Origin: Buxus sempervirens
Taxonomy: Eukaryota > Streptophyta > Magnoliopsida > Buxales > Buxaceae
Length of the DNA stretch: 64,000 bases
Reading direction: 5' to 3'
Assembly: GCA_947561395.2 (NCBI GenBank)
Contig: OX387182.1
Coordinates: 35,829,949 to 35,893,948, forward strand
The position numbers and the translations under genes were made by a program. Shown one piece after another: positions 11,211 through 22,213 of this stretch. The notes under the pieces are model-generated. The model did not search any database, was not told the origin of the DNA, and was given only the letters and a program-made list of their open reading frames with translations. Position 1 is the first letter of the stretch; each line of letters opens with the position of its first letter.

Positions 11211-12430
11211 GGGAGGGGGAGGGATGCTCCAACCCATTCAAGCCTGGATAGATTTAGAGCTCTGCCCTCTCTCCTCTCCCAATCTAAATCCTGCCTCTCT
11301 CTCTCCTTTCCTTTTTGCTATACCTTAAACACTTTCTAAACCCTGCCAAAACAAAACCTTGTCTATCCCAAGTCCATTAAACCTTCTCTTTTCCTTCTGT
11401 TTCCTTTCAAACCCAAGGTAGAGCTGTTATGCTGGCCAAAATTCCCTTCTCCTAAACCCTTCAAAACCCCACATACCCTATCCAAAAACCCCTCCAACTT
11501 TCCCTTCTCTTGAATCTGAAAAAGCACTATTACGCTGCCGGAGGAACCTCCAAGGGATTCCACACCTTCAAGCAACTTCCAAGGTAAGCTCCTAGGTGAG
11601 ATTTTATTTGTACATATGTAAATATTTAAGAATGTTATACAACTTTTTTTTATCACGTTGTCTTCTCTTAATTGGTTATTTTCCCTTTTCACTTCATATG
11701 AGAAACGCCTCATGGTAAGGAGGTGTCGTCCACAAGTGAGTTGAAGGGCTGTCAGCACCCAATTTTTGCACCATAGAATTGCCTAGGAAGCATATCTTAA
11801 ACCAGCATATATGTGAGCACGTAAATCGAGGTTTTTATAGTGGACCTTGTAAGCACCTCATTTTTGCGCTCCCAGAAAAGCCGGAAATGCAAAACCCGGC
11901 TAAAAAGCCAAACCCTGAGGGGTCAAAATTTGACCTTTTGATCAAGTGATAATTGGCCACCTCAATTTATCTTAATGGATAGAGAATCTCGACATGATTC
12001 CAACGCAACTGAGTTTGCTGGAATCGGAGTCCGGATGAAGGTTCTGTGGGCCGGTCAAACTTGAGGGTGAGCTGAAAGTTGACTTTTCCTCGAACCCCAT
12101 GCCAAGTGCTTAGCCCTATGTCATTAAATAGAGGGCTCTGATACGAGTCTAACGCAATTGAGTTTGCTCAAATTGGAGTCCGGATGAAGGAGATATGAGC
12201 TGTCAAAGTTTCCGAGCAGCAAAACCGGAAACTGCACACGTGTCGTAGGAAACTGCACACGTGGCAGCCAACGCAGCAAAATATCTCAAGGAATAAATCT
12301 CAAATATCCAAAAATCATCAAATATATCATGGACTAAACCAAAATTCGCAGGGGGCAATCCGTAGATATCCAAAAGTGTCAAATCGGTCGAATCGGTCAA
12401 GTCGAGGGGCAAATCCGTAATTTTTTGATT

Positions 12431-12677
12431 TGTATCCGGCCAAATATGCCGGATACACTTGCTCCTCTTCATATCCGGACTCAAATGTCGGATACAAAGA
12501 TTTGCTCGGCAAGATTCGCGCCGATTCCCCGACAAATTCGCGGCCGCATTAAATTTTTGAAATAATTTTGTTCGTATCCGATATTTTATGCCAGATACAA
12601 AGGAGGTTCAGTGTATCCGACATTAAATGCTGGATACAAAGGACATGTAGTGTATCCGGCATTAAATGCCGGATACA
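12431..12677 (+). promoter_or_regulatory. Five-palindrome array directly upstream of TATA, LTR B1
   Basis: Five dyads of 23-27 bp start near 12431, 12472, 12574, 12612 and 12651. The commonest arms are TGTATCCGGC and GCCGGATACA around an AT-rich centre such as ATTAAAT. The last one ends 11 bp before the TATA box at 12689. The spacing and perfect arms look like sites for a dimeric DNA-binding protein or a cruciform. Confidence 0.8.
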
Positions 12678-12688
12678 TTAAAATTGCC

Positions 12689-12696
12689 TATAAAAG
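12689..12696 (+). promoter_or_regulatory. TATA box of LTR B1
   Basis: TATAAAAG just after the palindrome array. Confidence 0.65.
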
Positions 12697-14185
12697 CATA
12701 GCAGCAACCTCTGGCTGGGGGTTGGCTTCTTTGGCTACTTTCCAGCTTCCTTCCCCCAGTTTTTCCCATCCGAACCCTTCCTCCTTCAACCCCTTTTGCC
12801 CCCCATTACCTCACCACACCACCTCAAGGGTTTCCACCTTTGTTCCCTTCTTCTTCTTCACTTTCTTAAACAAGCCAAAGGAGCCTAGTTGCTGTTGGGG
12901 AGAAGTGGGTGCACCAAGAAGGCCACCAGCTGCTATACCACCTCAAGGGAGTATCACCACCTCGCCTAGGAGTGCAAGAACTATTGGGTAAGGCTTCTCA
13001 TCATATTTTATCATGCATATGTTAAAATTAGAATTTTCTAAGATTTTTCCTACATTTGTTTCCCTCTTGGCATGAGTTTGTCTCCATGAATGTTATGCAT
13101 GCATTTGGTGCTCTTCTCATGGCATGAAGCTACCACAAGTAGGAGGATCACGTAGGGTTCCTTGGGAGTAGGAGAACCCATTTTTCATGTCATTCTAACC
13201 CGCTGTTTTGAGTACTTTTGGGAGGAGAATGTTCCTCCCAGTCTAATCTCATGTATCCCCCTATATAACCCCCCTTCTCTTTCCCTTCTCTAAAGGTTTT
13301 ATGTTGAGCAGTAAGCCTAGGCTTAGATTTCGCCGGATGTTCTTTTTCCTTTGCTTTTTTTTAGTTTGTACATGTGTAGTGACATGCATGCTAGGATCGT
13401 ATGAGCATGCCTTGTTTGCTATTTTTACATGCTTGATAAATTTCTCATGCATGCAAGCTACCAGGCTCTCCGGGTGTCTTTTTTTCTTTTACTGATTACT
13501 TGTTGCTGCTGGGGGTGCTTGGTATGTCTTCCTTCACCATTGGTAAGATATTTGAAGTATAAAGGCATGTCCCCTTGGTCCTTACCCCCTTTGCCATGAT
13601 GAGTAGGGATTGCTGCTGGGAATAGCAACAAGTCCGTATGCTACTGCTGTTCCCAGCAGATTTGTAACCCCGTGCTGTCCCCCTTGAGCATTACACCTAA
13701 TCCCCTTTACCTCATTTTACTCTCCAAGCATAGCCTATTAACCAACCGCCTTGGTCCTTTCATCCATCCATGTTAATTTCTTGCTTTCAAATAAGAAGGT
13801 GTGTTTTTCCATTTCATGTAACTTGCTGTGTTCATGCCAATACCATGCAACCCCCATGAGTGTGAACCTTCCACCCCCACTCGCATGATATCCCCCATTT
13901 ATGATCGTTTTCCCCTTATATTTACAGCATGTTTCACTTATTCGCACGAGCATGAATTGTTTCCCTTGGTGATAACATCGCCTGTAAAACCCCGACCCGG
14001 ATTATACTTTAATTATTAAGTTTAATTACTTAAAGTGTGATTATTAGGCTAATTAAGTACTTGTGTTATGAAGGTGAGGTGGATGTGGATCAAGCTTAAG
14101 GAATTAGGGGAAATCAAATTGATCTCTATTGAAGGTTATTAAGGTAAGCTTAGATAATGTTATTTCTCAATTTCAATTGGCTAAG

Positions 14186-15090
14186 GTACCCTCCAATTAG
14201 TCTAAGCGTACCTAAAGTACCTTCAGAATATACACAAGGTACCTCCCAAGTGTACCCAAATTATCCCCTAAGAGTACCTAAAGTAACTCTTAAGAATGCC
14301 CAAGGTACCTCTCAAGTGTACCTTAAGTGTCTCCCAAGAATACCCAAATAACCTCTTAAGTATACCCAAGATACTTCATTTCTATACTTAAGGTACCCCC
14401 AAGTATTACCCAAAGTACCCCAAAGTATTACCCAAAGTACACCCAAGTATTACCCAAGGTACCCCACTGTTTCACCTAAGGTATCCTACTTTAATTGCCT
14501 AAGGTACCCCTGCGTTTGCCTAAGGTATCCTCTTGTGCTTGCCTAAGGTACCCTTGTGTTTACCTAAGGTATCCTCTTGTGTTTGCCTAAGGTACCCCTG
14601 TGTTTACCTAAGGTATCCACTTGTGATTGCCTAAGGTACCCCACATGAATACCTAAAGTACCCCCTAATTATACCTAAGGTACCTCATTTGTATTGTCTA
14701 AGGTATCTCTTTATTTTAACTAAGGTACCCTACTATCTTACTTGAAGTACCCCTTGTTTAGCTAAGGTACATTCTCTTATACAGCTAGAGGTACCCCCTT
14801 TATATAATTAAAGTACCTCCAACATACCTAAGGTACATCCTCTATATTACCTAGGGTACACCCCTTGTATTTCCTAGAGGTACTCCTCTCAATAACACTA
14901 AGGTACTCCCACTTTACACCAGGGTATCCCATCTTGTATAACTAAAGTACCCCAAGCACCCTTAGAGTATGCCTTTTGAAATGGCTAAGGAAAAACCCCT
15001 TAAAACACCTAGGTACCCCTGCAAATAACACTAAGGTACCCTCTACTTATCACAAGGTACACCCATACTTAACACTAAGGTACCCCCTAG
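14186..15090. repeat. Degenerate GGTACC-core minisatellite in U3 of LTR C2
   Basis: About 900 bp of CTAAGGTACCCC-type units spaced about 22-28 bp apart, with roughly 35 cores. Same array as at 5690-6590, ending about 60 bp before the TATA box. Confidence 0.87.
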
Positions 15091-15150
15091 GGTTTTAGTT
15101 GACTAAAAGCTTTGTTTAGGGGCAGATTTGAAAGACCAAAAGCTTGAGCA

Positions 15151-15158
15151 TATAAAAG
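15151..15158 (+). promoter_or_regulatory. TATA box of LTR C2
   Basis: TATAAAAG after the minisatellite; the base context is conserved with C1. Confidence 0.65.
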
Positions 15159-15699
15159 GATGCCCTAATCTCTGTTTTAAGTATTTTGAGAACACTCCTT
15201 CTTGTCTTGGTCGTATAGAACAAGAGGGGAAGTGTGGGAGCTTGCTTAAAGCTTCAAGAGGAAGAAGAAGAAGGAGAGAAGAGCTTGAAGAGAAGTTTTG
15301 CTTCTCCATTAGCATGTAAGTAGCAAACCCTTTCAAAACAAAATGAATTACAAAATTCGTATTCTCTCTCTAGGGTTTGATTTATTTGAAGGAATGATCT
15401 TGCATGTTGCTATTCACTTCTAAAATTCGTAGGTTTTGATTGTATGATGATCTTGGTTATTTTTCTATTGATTTGCCATGGACTTCCAGCTCTATTGATC
15501 CTATTTTATATTAGGGTTTGAGATTTGTGTCTTGAATGAGGTTTCATGTGTTTGATTTGTGTTCATGTAGATTTGAGATGAATCTTTGTTTCAAAAGATG
15601 TTTTTAAGTGTGTTGGCATGTTTTGTGATCACCTACTTTGATGTTGGAAAGGTTAAAAATGATTTCTATGAGTTGTGTGTTGAAAATAGCCAAAATTTT

Positions 15700-15965
15700 G
15701 TAAGAACCCGAGCCGGCGATTAATCCTGGAGATTGGCGATTAATCCTGAGCAAAGACCCCAAAAAAAATCAGATTCTGTTAAAGTAAATCGCGAATCAGG
15801 ATTAATCGCCCAGGGCTAATCGCGACCTTAGCGCGCGAACGTTGAACTTACTGCGCGCGCATTGGCCTTGATTTACCCTTTAGCGCGCGAACTCTAAACT
15901 TCAACGCGCGAACGTTAACCCCTGTCTTTACCCCAACACCCGAACGTTGAAGCCTGTTTTTGAGA
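15700..15965. repeat. CpG-rich self-complementary block in LTR C2
   Basis: GCGATTAATCCTG repeats, GCGCGCGAACG and ACTGCGCGCGCATTGG motifs. Counterpart of 4805-5070. Confidence 0.7.
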
Positions 15966-16610
15966 ACTCTTAAACCTTTTTCTCCTCAACCCTCTTCCAA
16001 ACAACCCAAGGCTCCGGCAGAGCACCCTTATTTCCATGGAAGACATTTAAGTAAATGTCTTGTGTATTTATTGCTCCATTTACTTAAGTCTTTACATGTA
16101 AATAAGGTTTTACCCCTCATTTGGAACTAATCAAAATACTCTCAAGGCCCAATTCCCAACCAATAAAAAGTCAACTTTCCAGTTTGTGCCTAAATTTCCA
16201 GTTTTCCCGATTTTCAAATAAGACCACTTTTTGAGTTTGATATCCAAATGAATGATTCAGAAGCCCAGAAAATTCTAGATGATTTGTATACCCTCCAATA
16301 GACTATAACCAGAATTTGAGCTCCAAAATCCTTGTACATTTGTCTAGAAAAATTCGACACCGAAAAGTCAACGTTTTCAACCAGACTTAGAATATTTTTG
16401 AGGTCCAAAACTTTTTGTCTCAGAATCCATTGAATTTTGGTATGGTGACTTATTTGGGATTCCTAAGATCATCCCACTCACTGAAAATGTGTTTTGAGGA
16501 TTTTACGACCTTCGTTTGGATTGGCTTGGATTTATGAAAACAGTGTTGAAAAACTCTTATATGATTCGGCAAGGCTTTTGACTTATGTTGTGATCTGGCG
16601 GTGGATGGGG

Positions 16611-16948
16611 AATTCCACTTGGTTTATGTTGTGATGTGGCGGTGGATGGGGTATTCCACTTGGCCTTGGATTGAACACCGGTTATGGATTTGATTTGATT
16701 GGTTTGTTTTGAGTTGTGAGTCATCTAATTGGACATTGTTCTTAGTGTGGATCCACAGTGAGTCGAGTAGTGTGCTGGTGTTGGCTTGTTAGTGTTAATT
16801 TTCCTTGTCCATGTAGCTTTCCACTGTGGGGAATCAGTGAGGCCCTCTCGGGGAACAGAGGTGCTGCGGCAACCACCCGTCGCGGGGAACCAACGGGAGT
16901 TCTTGTGATTCATATGGTTTGGTTCGGCAGTGGATGGGGCATTCCACT
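16611..16948 (+). repeat. Stem-loop array with invariant octaloop, LTR C2
   Basis: Six stem-loops all have an 8-nt loop of the form YGGGGNAY. They lie at 16611-16628 (GTGGA/TCCAC), 16642-16659 (GTGGA/TCCAC), 16822-16839 (CACTG/CAGTG), 16844-16861 (CCTCT/AGAGG), 16876-16897 (CCCGT/ACGGG with one internal mismatch) and 16929-16948 (AGTGGA/TCCACT). Loops are TGGGGAAT, TGGGGTAT, TGGGGAAT, CGGGGAAC, CGGGGAAC and TGGGGCAT. C1 carries eight such units. The array is about 1.45 kb downstream of the TATA box, so it should be transcribed. Confidence 0.88.
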
Positions 16949-17269
16949 AGCCTTGATTATTACTTTGGTTGTCACTTGCCAACCCATACGTGGGTGCTCT
17001 GCTTGCTGAGATGTCCCTGGCTAGGCTTCTCTCTGTAAGTCGTGTAGGTAGCAAATGGACAGTGGACATTAACCTAATTTATAGACACGCCAACTCACGA
17101 GTCCTAACAAGACATACTTGCAGTATTTGATTGTAATTGCCGAATTGATTTCATATATTATTCGATTGAGATGCTTTGACTTGAGATTTACATTTTATAT
17201 TTGTGAATGTGATCATGATGTTATAAAACTGCATAAACTGTTTCTATCCATGCATGTTTGCTGCTTACT

Positions 17270-17317
17270 GGGACTTTAAGTCTCACGCGTGTTTTGTTTT
17301 ACCGGATTTGTTTTCAG
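17270..17317 (+). promoter_or_regulatory. Hairpin plus polypyrimidine-CAG module, LTR C2
   Basis: GGGAC-TTTAA-GTCTC at 17270-17284, then a T-rich tract ending TTTTCAG at 17317. Layout shared with LTRs D and F. Confidence 0.5.
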
Positions 17318-18118
17318 ATCCTCCTGGTGAGCCACGCATAGAGGGAGATCCAGACTATAGACCCGAGGACTATTACTACTACCCACAGTAGGACTCTCCT
17401 TATGATATTGTATTTTGTTAGTGAGTTGGAAATGGGATGTAAATAATACTTTTGGACCTATACGTTGGGAGATATCTTTTGTATATGTCTGTATATTTGG
17501 GAAAGAGCTTGTGAGCAATTAGATGCCTTAGATGTATTTTGTATTCGGATAGATATCATGTTTTGGAGATTGTAATACAAGAAATCTTTTGTTGGATGGA
17601 AAATTTTTACTTCCTTGCTTCTTTAGCTTATGCACTCTGATAATTACATTGTAATTGCCCAGGAAATTGTGTTTATCAGGTTCTATTGGGCTCATAAGTA
17701 GGTCTCGGGGACGGGTTGGTGCCGTGATAGGGCAGACCCGGATCTGGGGCGCTACATCGCCGGTCTAGGCCTTATAACATGATTGGTTTTGCGATTAACT
17801 TGTTTAGCATGGAATGCATGAGTGTTTGGCTTTGATGGTTGGTTGACCTATGACATGAAATCACGAAAATTGGGGTGTCAAGACCCCCACCTTGCTGCTG
17901 GAATTATAGAAAGGAAGTGAGGAGGGGCAGCAGCCCTAGGCATCTCCTCTTCCCCTTTGATTTTTGCTGGAACACCTCCAAAGGGAAGCCAAACAAGGCT
18001 TCTCCCCAAGTCTGAACCAATGTGGGCCTTATTCGGGGCCCACATGACTAGTAGAAGGCCCTAGGAAGCCCCTGGAAACCACCCCAATGGCCAAAGCCAG
18101 AAAAAGGCTATTTTTGGG

Positions 18119-18185
18119 GTGATCCGGCAACTCAGGCCGGATCACCTATGGCTTGCGTGTATCCGGCAACTAAGGCTGGATACAC
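18119..18185 (+). repeat. Two palindromes in the 3' part of LTR B1
   Basis: GTGATCCGGC/GCCGGATCAC (18119-18145, perfect 10-bp arms, 7-nt centre) and GTGTATCCGGC/GCTGGATACAC (18157-18185). LTR B4 has two dyads at the equivalent place with changed but still self-complementary arms. Confidence 0.75.
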
Positions 18186-18740
18186 ACAGAAATACAATTT
18201 TATGTCTTTTTGGGGTCCCTTGCCGAATTTTGTGATGGTTTGGACCAAACCAAGTGAACCAATAGGGTTCCCGGGCCACCCGGAAACCCAACTTGGGACA
18301 TGGACCGCAGGTCCAACTCGGAATACCCGTGGGCCTTCCAATAGGGCCCACCCCATCAGACTCAGATCACCTAAGTTAAGCAAGATAAAATCAACTAAAG
18401 GGACCCACACCACTCAGGTGGTCCCGACAGACTTAACCTAATGGCATGCTGGATTAGGAATCGGGTGAGAACCAAAGCAAGCTGACTCAAACCAGGGAAC
18501 CCACAGGACCCGTCATCCGACGGGGTGGCCTGGGGTGTCTACGGACTTCCCCAAACCACAATCGAGACCCTACTTAGAATCTCAAGCCGCAGACCAAAGC
18601 CCAAAATAGACTAACTTAGGCATCTAGGTGTCCGCCTGCACCCCATCAGGCGGTGGCGACTTCGAACTTTCCCGTGCCGCGTTTATGATGCACACACAGA
18701 CCTATCTTTTTGAAATAACAAGCCCATAATAAAGAGAATT

Positions 18741-18805
18741 CTGAGCCGATTCCGATGCACCAAATCGTGCTCAAATCGGATCTCAAACGGCTAAGTTATG
18801 AATAA
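18741..18805 (+). repeat. Single U3 module in 5' LTR of element II
   Basis: One copy of the Ogre/Tat U3 module, beginning GCCGATTCCGATGC and ending near AAGTTATGAAT. Equivalent copies: 60268-60330, 26148-26215 and 45228-45295. Confidence 0.7.
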
Positions 18806-19148
18806 AAGAAATAAATGGTAGTTTGGGGATTTTTATAAAACCAAAATTGGATGCCACATGGGAGCCACGTGTACACCATGGTGGCTGCCATGTAACCAAT
18901 GATAAACTAAAAATTTTGGGGTTCTTTTAGTAAATAAGAGAAGTTTCCTAATGGGTTTGTTATGCAAATAAATAACAAATTTAATAAACGTTTTGAGATT
19001 AAAAGAAAATAAAAAAATATAAACAAAGAGAAATGAGTTGGACGAATTGGTCCAACTCATGTTCTCTTGAGATATTAAGACTAAGCTTAAAAAAAATACA
19101 AGCCTAAAAAATATGGGACAAAATAGACTTTGACCAAAATAAATGATG

Positions 19149-19337
19149 GTGTTTAAAGAGAAGAAGATGAAAAGCTAGGGGTTTAGGTGTTTAAAGAGAA
19201 GAAGAGGAAGAGTTAGGGGTTAAGGTGTTTAAGAGAGGAAGAGGAGGAGTTAGGAGTTTAGGTGTTTAAGAGAGGAAGAGGAGAAGTTAGGAAGAGGAGA
19301 AGTTTAGGAGAGGAAGAGGAAAGGTTAGGGGTTAAGA
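19149..19337. repeat. GA-rich tandem array upstream of TATA, 5' LTR of element II
   Basis: Four to five units of about 37 bp built as GTGTTTAAAGAGAAGAAGAG followed by GAAGAGTTAGGGGTTTAG. They end about 25 bp before the TATA box. Copies are at 60675-60790 and, reversed, at 25640-25805 and 44720-44875. The TTAGGGGTTTAGG part looks like a plant telo-box but is not a telomere repeat array. Confidence 0.8.
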
Positions 19338-19359
19338 AGTGGAAGGGTTGGGAATTCTC

Positions 19360-19367
19360 TATAAAAA
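19360..19367 (+). promoter_or_regulatory. TATA box of element II 5' LTR
   Basis: TATAAAAA in the context CTCTATAAAAAGGC, identical in the 3' LTR at 60816. Confidence 0.7.
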
Positions 19368-21852
19368 GGCTTGAAGTTGGGAGCAAAAGGGGGAGGAGAG
19401 AAAGTAAGAAAGTTCTTTGGAAAAAAAGAGGGGAGCAAGCAAGAGAGTTCTTTGAAAAAAAAACAGCAAGTAGGAAGAAGTCGAGAAAGAAGAGGGACAT
19501 CCACTAGCAAGGAGGGAGAAAGAAAAACTGCTGTTCACGACACACCAAGGTTCCAAGACCAGATTTAAAGTGTCAATCCATAACAGGTGAGTCATTTGTT
19601 TAATACATTGTATGAGACCTCTCTTTCATTATAATTTTTGAGATGAGATTACATGATTGGTGAGAGACATGTATATATTTTTGATGGCTTTGGGTAATTT
19701 TATCAAGTAAGAAAAAAAAAGACAAAGATGTAAAGTTCTGAGTTTTTTTCTGCATTAGACTTGCACCTGTTTTCCAAATAAACCAATTTTTTTACCTAGT
19801 TCTAGTTGATTCAAGTCTGGAATCCTTGATGAGATTTGTGGTATTTTTCTTTTAGTTTAATGTAAAAATATGCTTGAGACCCTACACTATGAGTAGGTAT
19901 TTTATTTTTAATTTTCTTTGGTTCTGATTTTCACAGGGAGATGTCTAACAATAAATTTTTCAGCTTCATATCTCTTAAATGAAAATGAATTTTTAAAAAA
20001 TGTTATAGGTTATTTTAGTGCTTAAAGTTATGATTCTAGGGAATTAGATTTTGCAGAATTTGGTTGAGACTTGAGGGAGATATGAATCTTTGAATGCGGA
20101 TAGCGCAGTAGTTCAGATTGTTTCATTTTTTTTGTTTCCTTTGTTTATTGTGATTTTCTTACTTACATTTGTTTTGTTTTATTTTTTTATTTTACTACAT
20201 GAGATGTAACATAGTGGCCCTTCATTCTCCCAATGTAGATATGTTATTATATAATAGAGTCTAAAACATTTTATTGGAAGTGGTCGAATCAGCCCCCATT
20301 TCTTATTCTTTTTAATTTGGGTTTCTTTGCTTTAGAATTCTTATGTGCATGTAAGATGTAGTATAGCAATCCCCCAATCCTCTAATCCCTTGTATATATG
20401 AGAAAGATAAAATTAAAAAAAAAGGAAAAAGAAAAGAATAATAAATAAATATTTTTTTTGAAATAACCAAGTACATTGCTCCATGTTGAAATATTTGGTT
20501 TGGATTTCTTTATTTTGGATTTTGTTTTATATGTATCATATGTATTATAATTTGTATAGGATGTAGCAAAGCAACTGTGCGCACCTCGGGTGCGCTGAAA
20601 AAGTGTGTTACATGTCTCTTATGGAGTTGCCATTACCTGAAATGGTGCAGGTAAACACCTTGTTGACTTTTGGTCTGAACCAGTGATTCTGGATAAGTGA
20701 CCCGATTACAACCCAGGGAAGTCCTTGAACACCCTGGGTTGCCCCACCGAAATGGGTTCCCTTAAATCAGTTGGATCGTATTTGGGTTTATTTATTATTA
20801 TTTAAGTTTTTTTTTATCTTTTATCTTTTATCTTTTATATATATATTTTTATTTATTATTTTTTTTATGATCACATGTGTACAAATATTGGAGGAATGAA
20901 GGTTGCTATTCTACATCCTATACAAAATATAATACATATAAAAAATATCTAACATAAAGGAATTCAAATCATGGAGCAATGTACTTGGTAACTTATTTAT
21001 TATTTATTTATCTTTTTATTATTATTTTTATTTTATCTTTCTCATATATACAAGGGATTAGAGGAATTAACATTTTACATTATATATGAAGAAAAATAAG
21101 AAGGTTTATTAAGATATTCTAATAAAAAAATTTCCAAATGAGTAAACCTACGGCCAAAAAAAAATACAATCCCACATCATTTAATCTTTTCTTTTTCTTT
21201 TCATTGTTTTCTTATATTTTTATGATAATTTATTTAAACAAAGCATGTGTTAAAAAACAAAACTCAATCATATTTTTTTTATTGCTTTCCTTATGCCTTT
21301 TTCTTATTCTTTCTTTTTTTTTTATGATAATTTCTTATGCCTTTATATATTTTTTTGGTTCTTATCTCTAAGGATTTGGAGAAAAAGAGAGTTGTTATAA
21401 AAGTGACAAAAAAAATAATTAAGGAAAATAAATATGTTAGTTAGGCATATTATCTAAAAAATTAAGAAAAGAATTAAAAATCTGATTATTATAATTAAAT
21501 ATTTTACTTAAGCATATTATCTAAAAAGAAATTGAGAGAGAGAAAAAAAATTAAAGAAATACCATGAAAGAAATAAAAATAATAATAAATGAAAACTAGG
21601 GGTTCTTAAAAAGGGTTTTAAAGAAGGACTATTCATCAAATACTATAAGTTTTTTTTAATCCTTGGACTTTCTAGAATAGCAAATTAGGCCAAGTGTTTA
21701 TCAAATTCTCCAAACTCCACCCCCAAAAACAATCGTCCAACAGAAAATTTTTTTTATTTGACTTCCTCATCTTTCAATCCCTCTTTCTTATTTCACTCTA
21801 ATCCTTATGAACTTACTTTCCAACTCTCAAACAAAAGACAAGATAAATTTAA

Positions 21853-22213
21853 GAACAGCCGTAGGTGGCTGTTGGACAGCCACCTATGGCTGTTCAACTT
21901 CCTCTAACCAAGCATTTGTATCCTCTCTTTCAATTCCCCATCAATCCTAAACTCTTTCATTCAATTCTTCTCCTTTTATCTTCTCCAGTATCTCTTTATT
22001 TCCTACCAACTTTTAAACAAAAGAAAAAAAAATTAAGAACAACCGTAGGTGGCTGTTGGACAGCCACCTGCGGCTGTTCAACTTCCTAACCAGCTGCTCC
22101 TTCACTTTCTAATCTCTTCCTTTTATTTCCTCCAATTCCTAACTTTCAAACAAACAAAAAAAACCATTTACGAACAGCTGCTGGTGGCTGTCCAACAACC
22201 ACCTGCGGCTGTT
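21853..22213 (-). repeat. Three long hairpins in 3' LTR of element III
   Basis: Dyads at 21853-21895, 22037-22079 and 22172-22213, each about 42-43 nt, with arms like GAACAGCCGTAGGTGGCTGT and a 3-nt centre. They recur at 135-185-bp spacing in a looser tandem repeat. In the 5' LTR they are at 43355-43397, 43538-43580 and 43698-43739. Element II, of the same broad family, lacks this segment. Confidence 0.85.

Larger units (their letters stand above)
13983..17756 (+). mobile_element. Solo LTR C2, Tekay-like family C
   Basis: It starts TGTAAAACCCCGACCCGG and ends GGATCTGGGGCGCTACA, flanked by perfect duplication TCGCC (13978-13982 and 17757-17761). It is 3774 bp with no coding region, collinear with LTR C1. 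In order: U3 minisatellite (14186-15090), TATA box (15151-15158), CpG-rich block (15700-15965), stem-loop array (16611-16948), hairpin plus CAG (17270-17317). Solo and whole-looking. It is younger than B1. Confidence 0.93.
11848..18698 (+). mobile_element. Solo LTR B1, Ogre/Tat family B, with nested LTR C2
   Basis: It starts TGTAAGCACCTCATTTTTGC and ends GATGCACACACA, with perfect duplication GACCT (11843-11847 and 18699-18703). Net length without C2 is about 3.07 kb. It has two U3 modules (11989-12047 and 12136-12206), a palindrome array at 12431-12677, a TATA box at 12689-12696, two more palindromes at 18119-18185 and a PBS-like TGGCGACTTC at 18654-18663. The same family gives LTR B4. Solo; looks whole. 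Confidence 0.9.

Noticed and set aside
12431-12677. Regularly spaced dyads that might suggest a CRISPR-like array
   Set aside because: A plant nuclear LTR; spacers are not uniform and are conserved between copies. They are promoter palindromes.
19149-19337. Interstitial telomere repeat
   Set aside because: TTAGGGGTTTAGG words are embedded in 37-bp GA-rich units; there are no uninterrupted TTTAGGG repeats.
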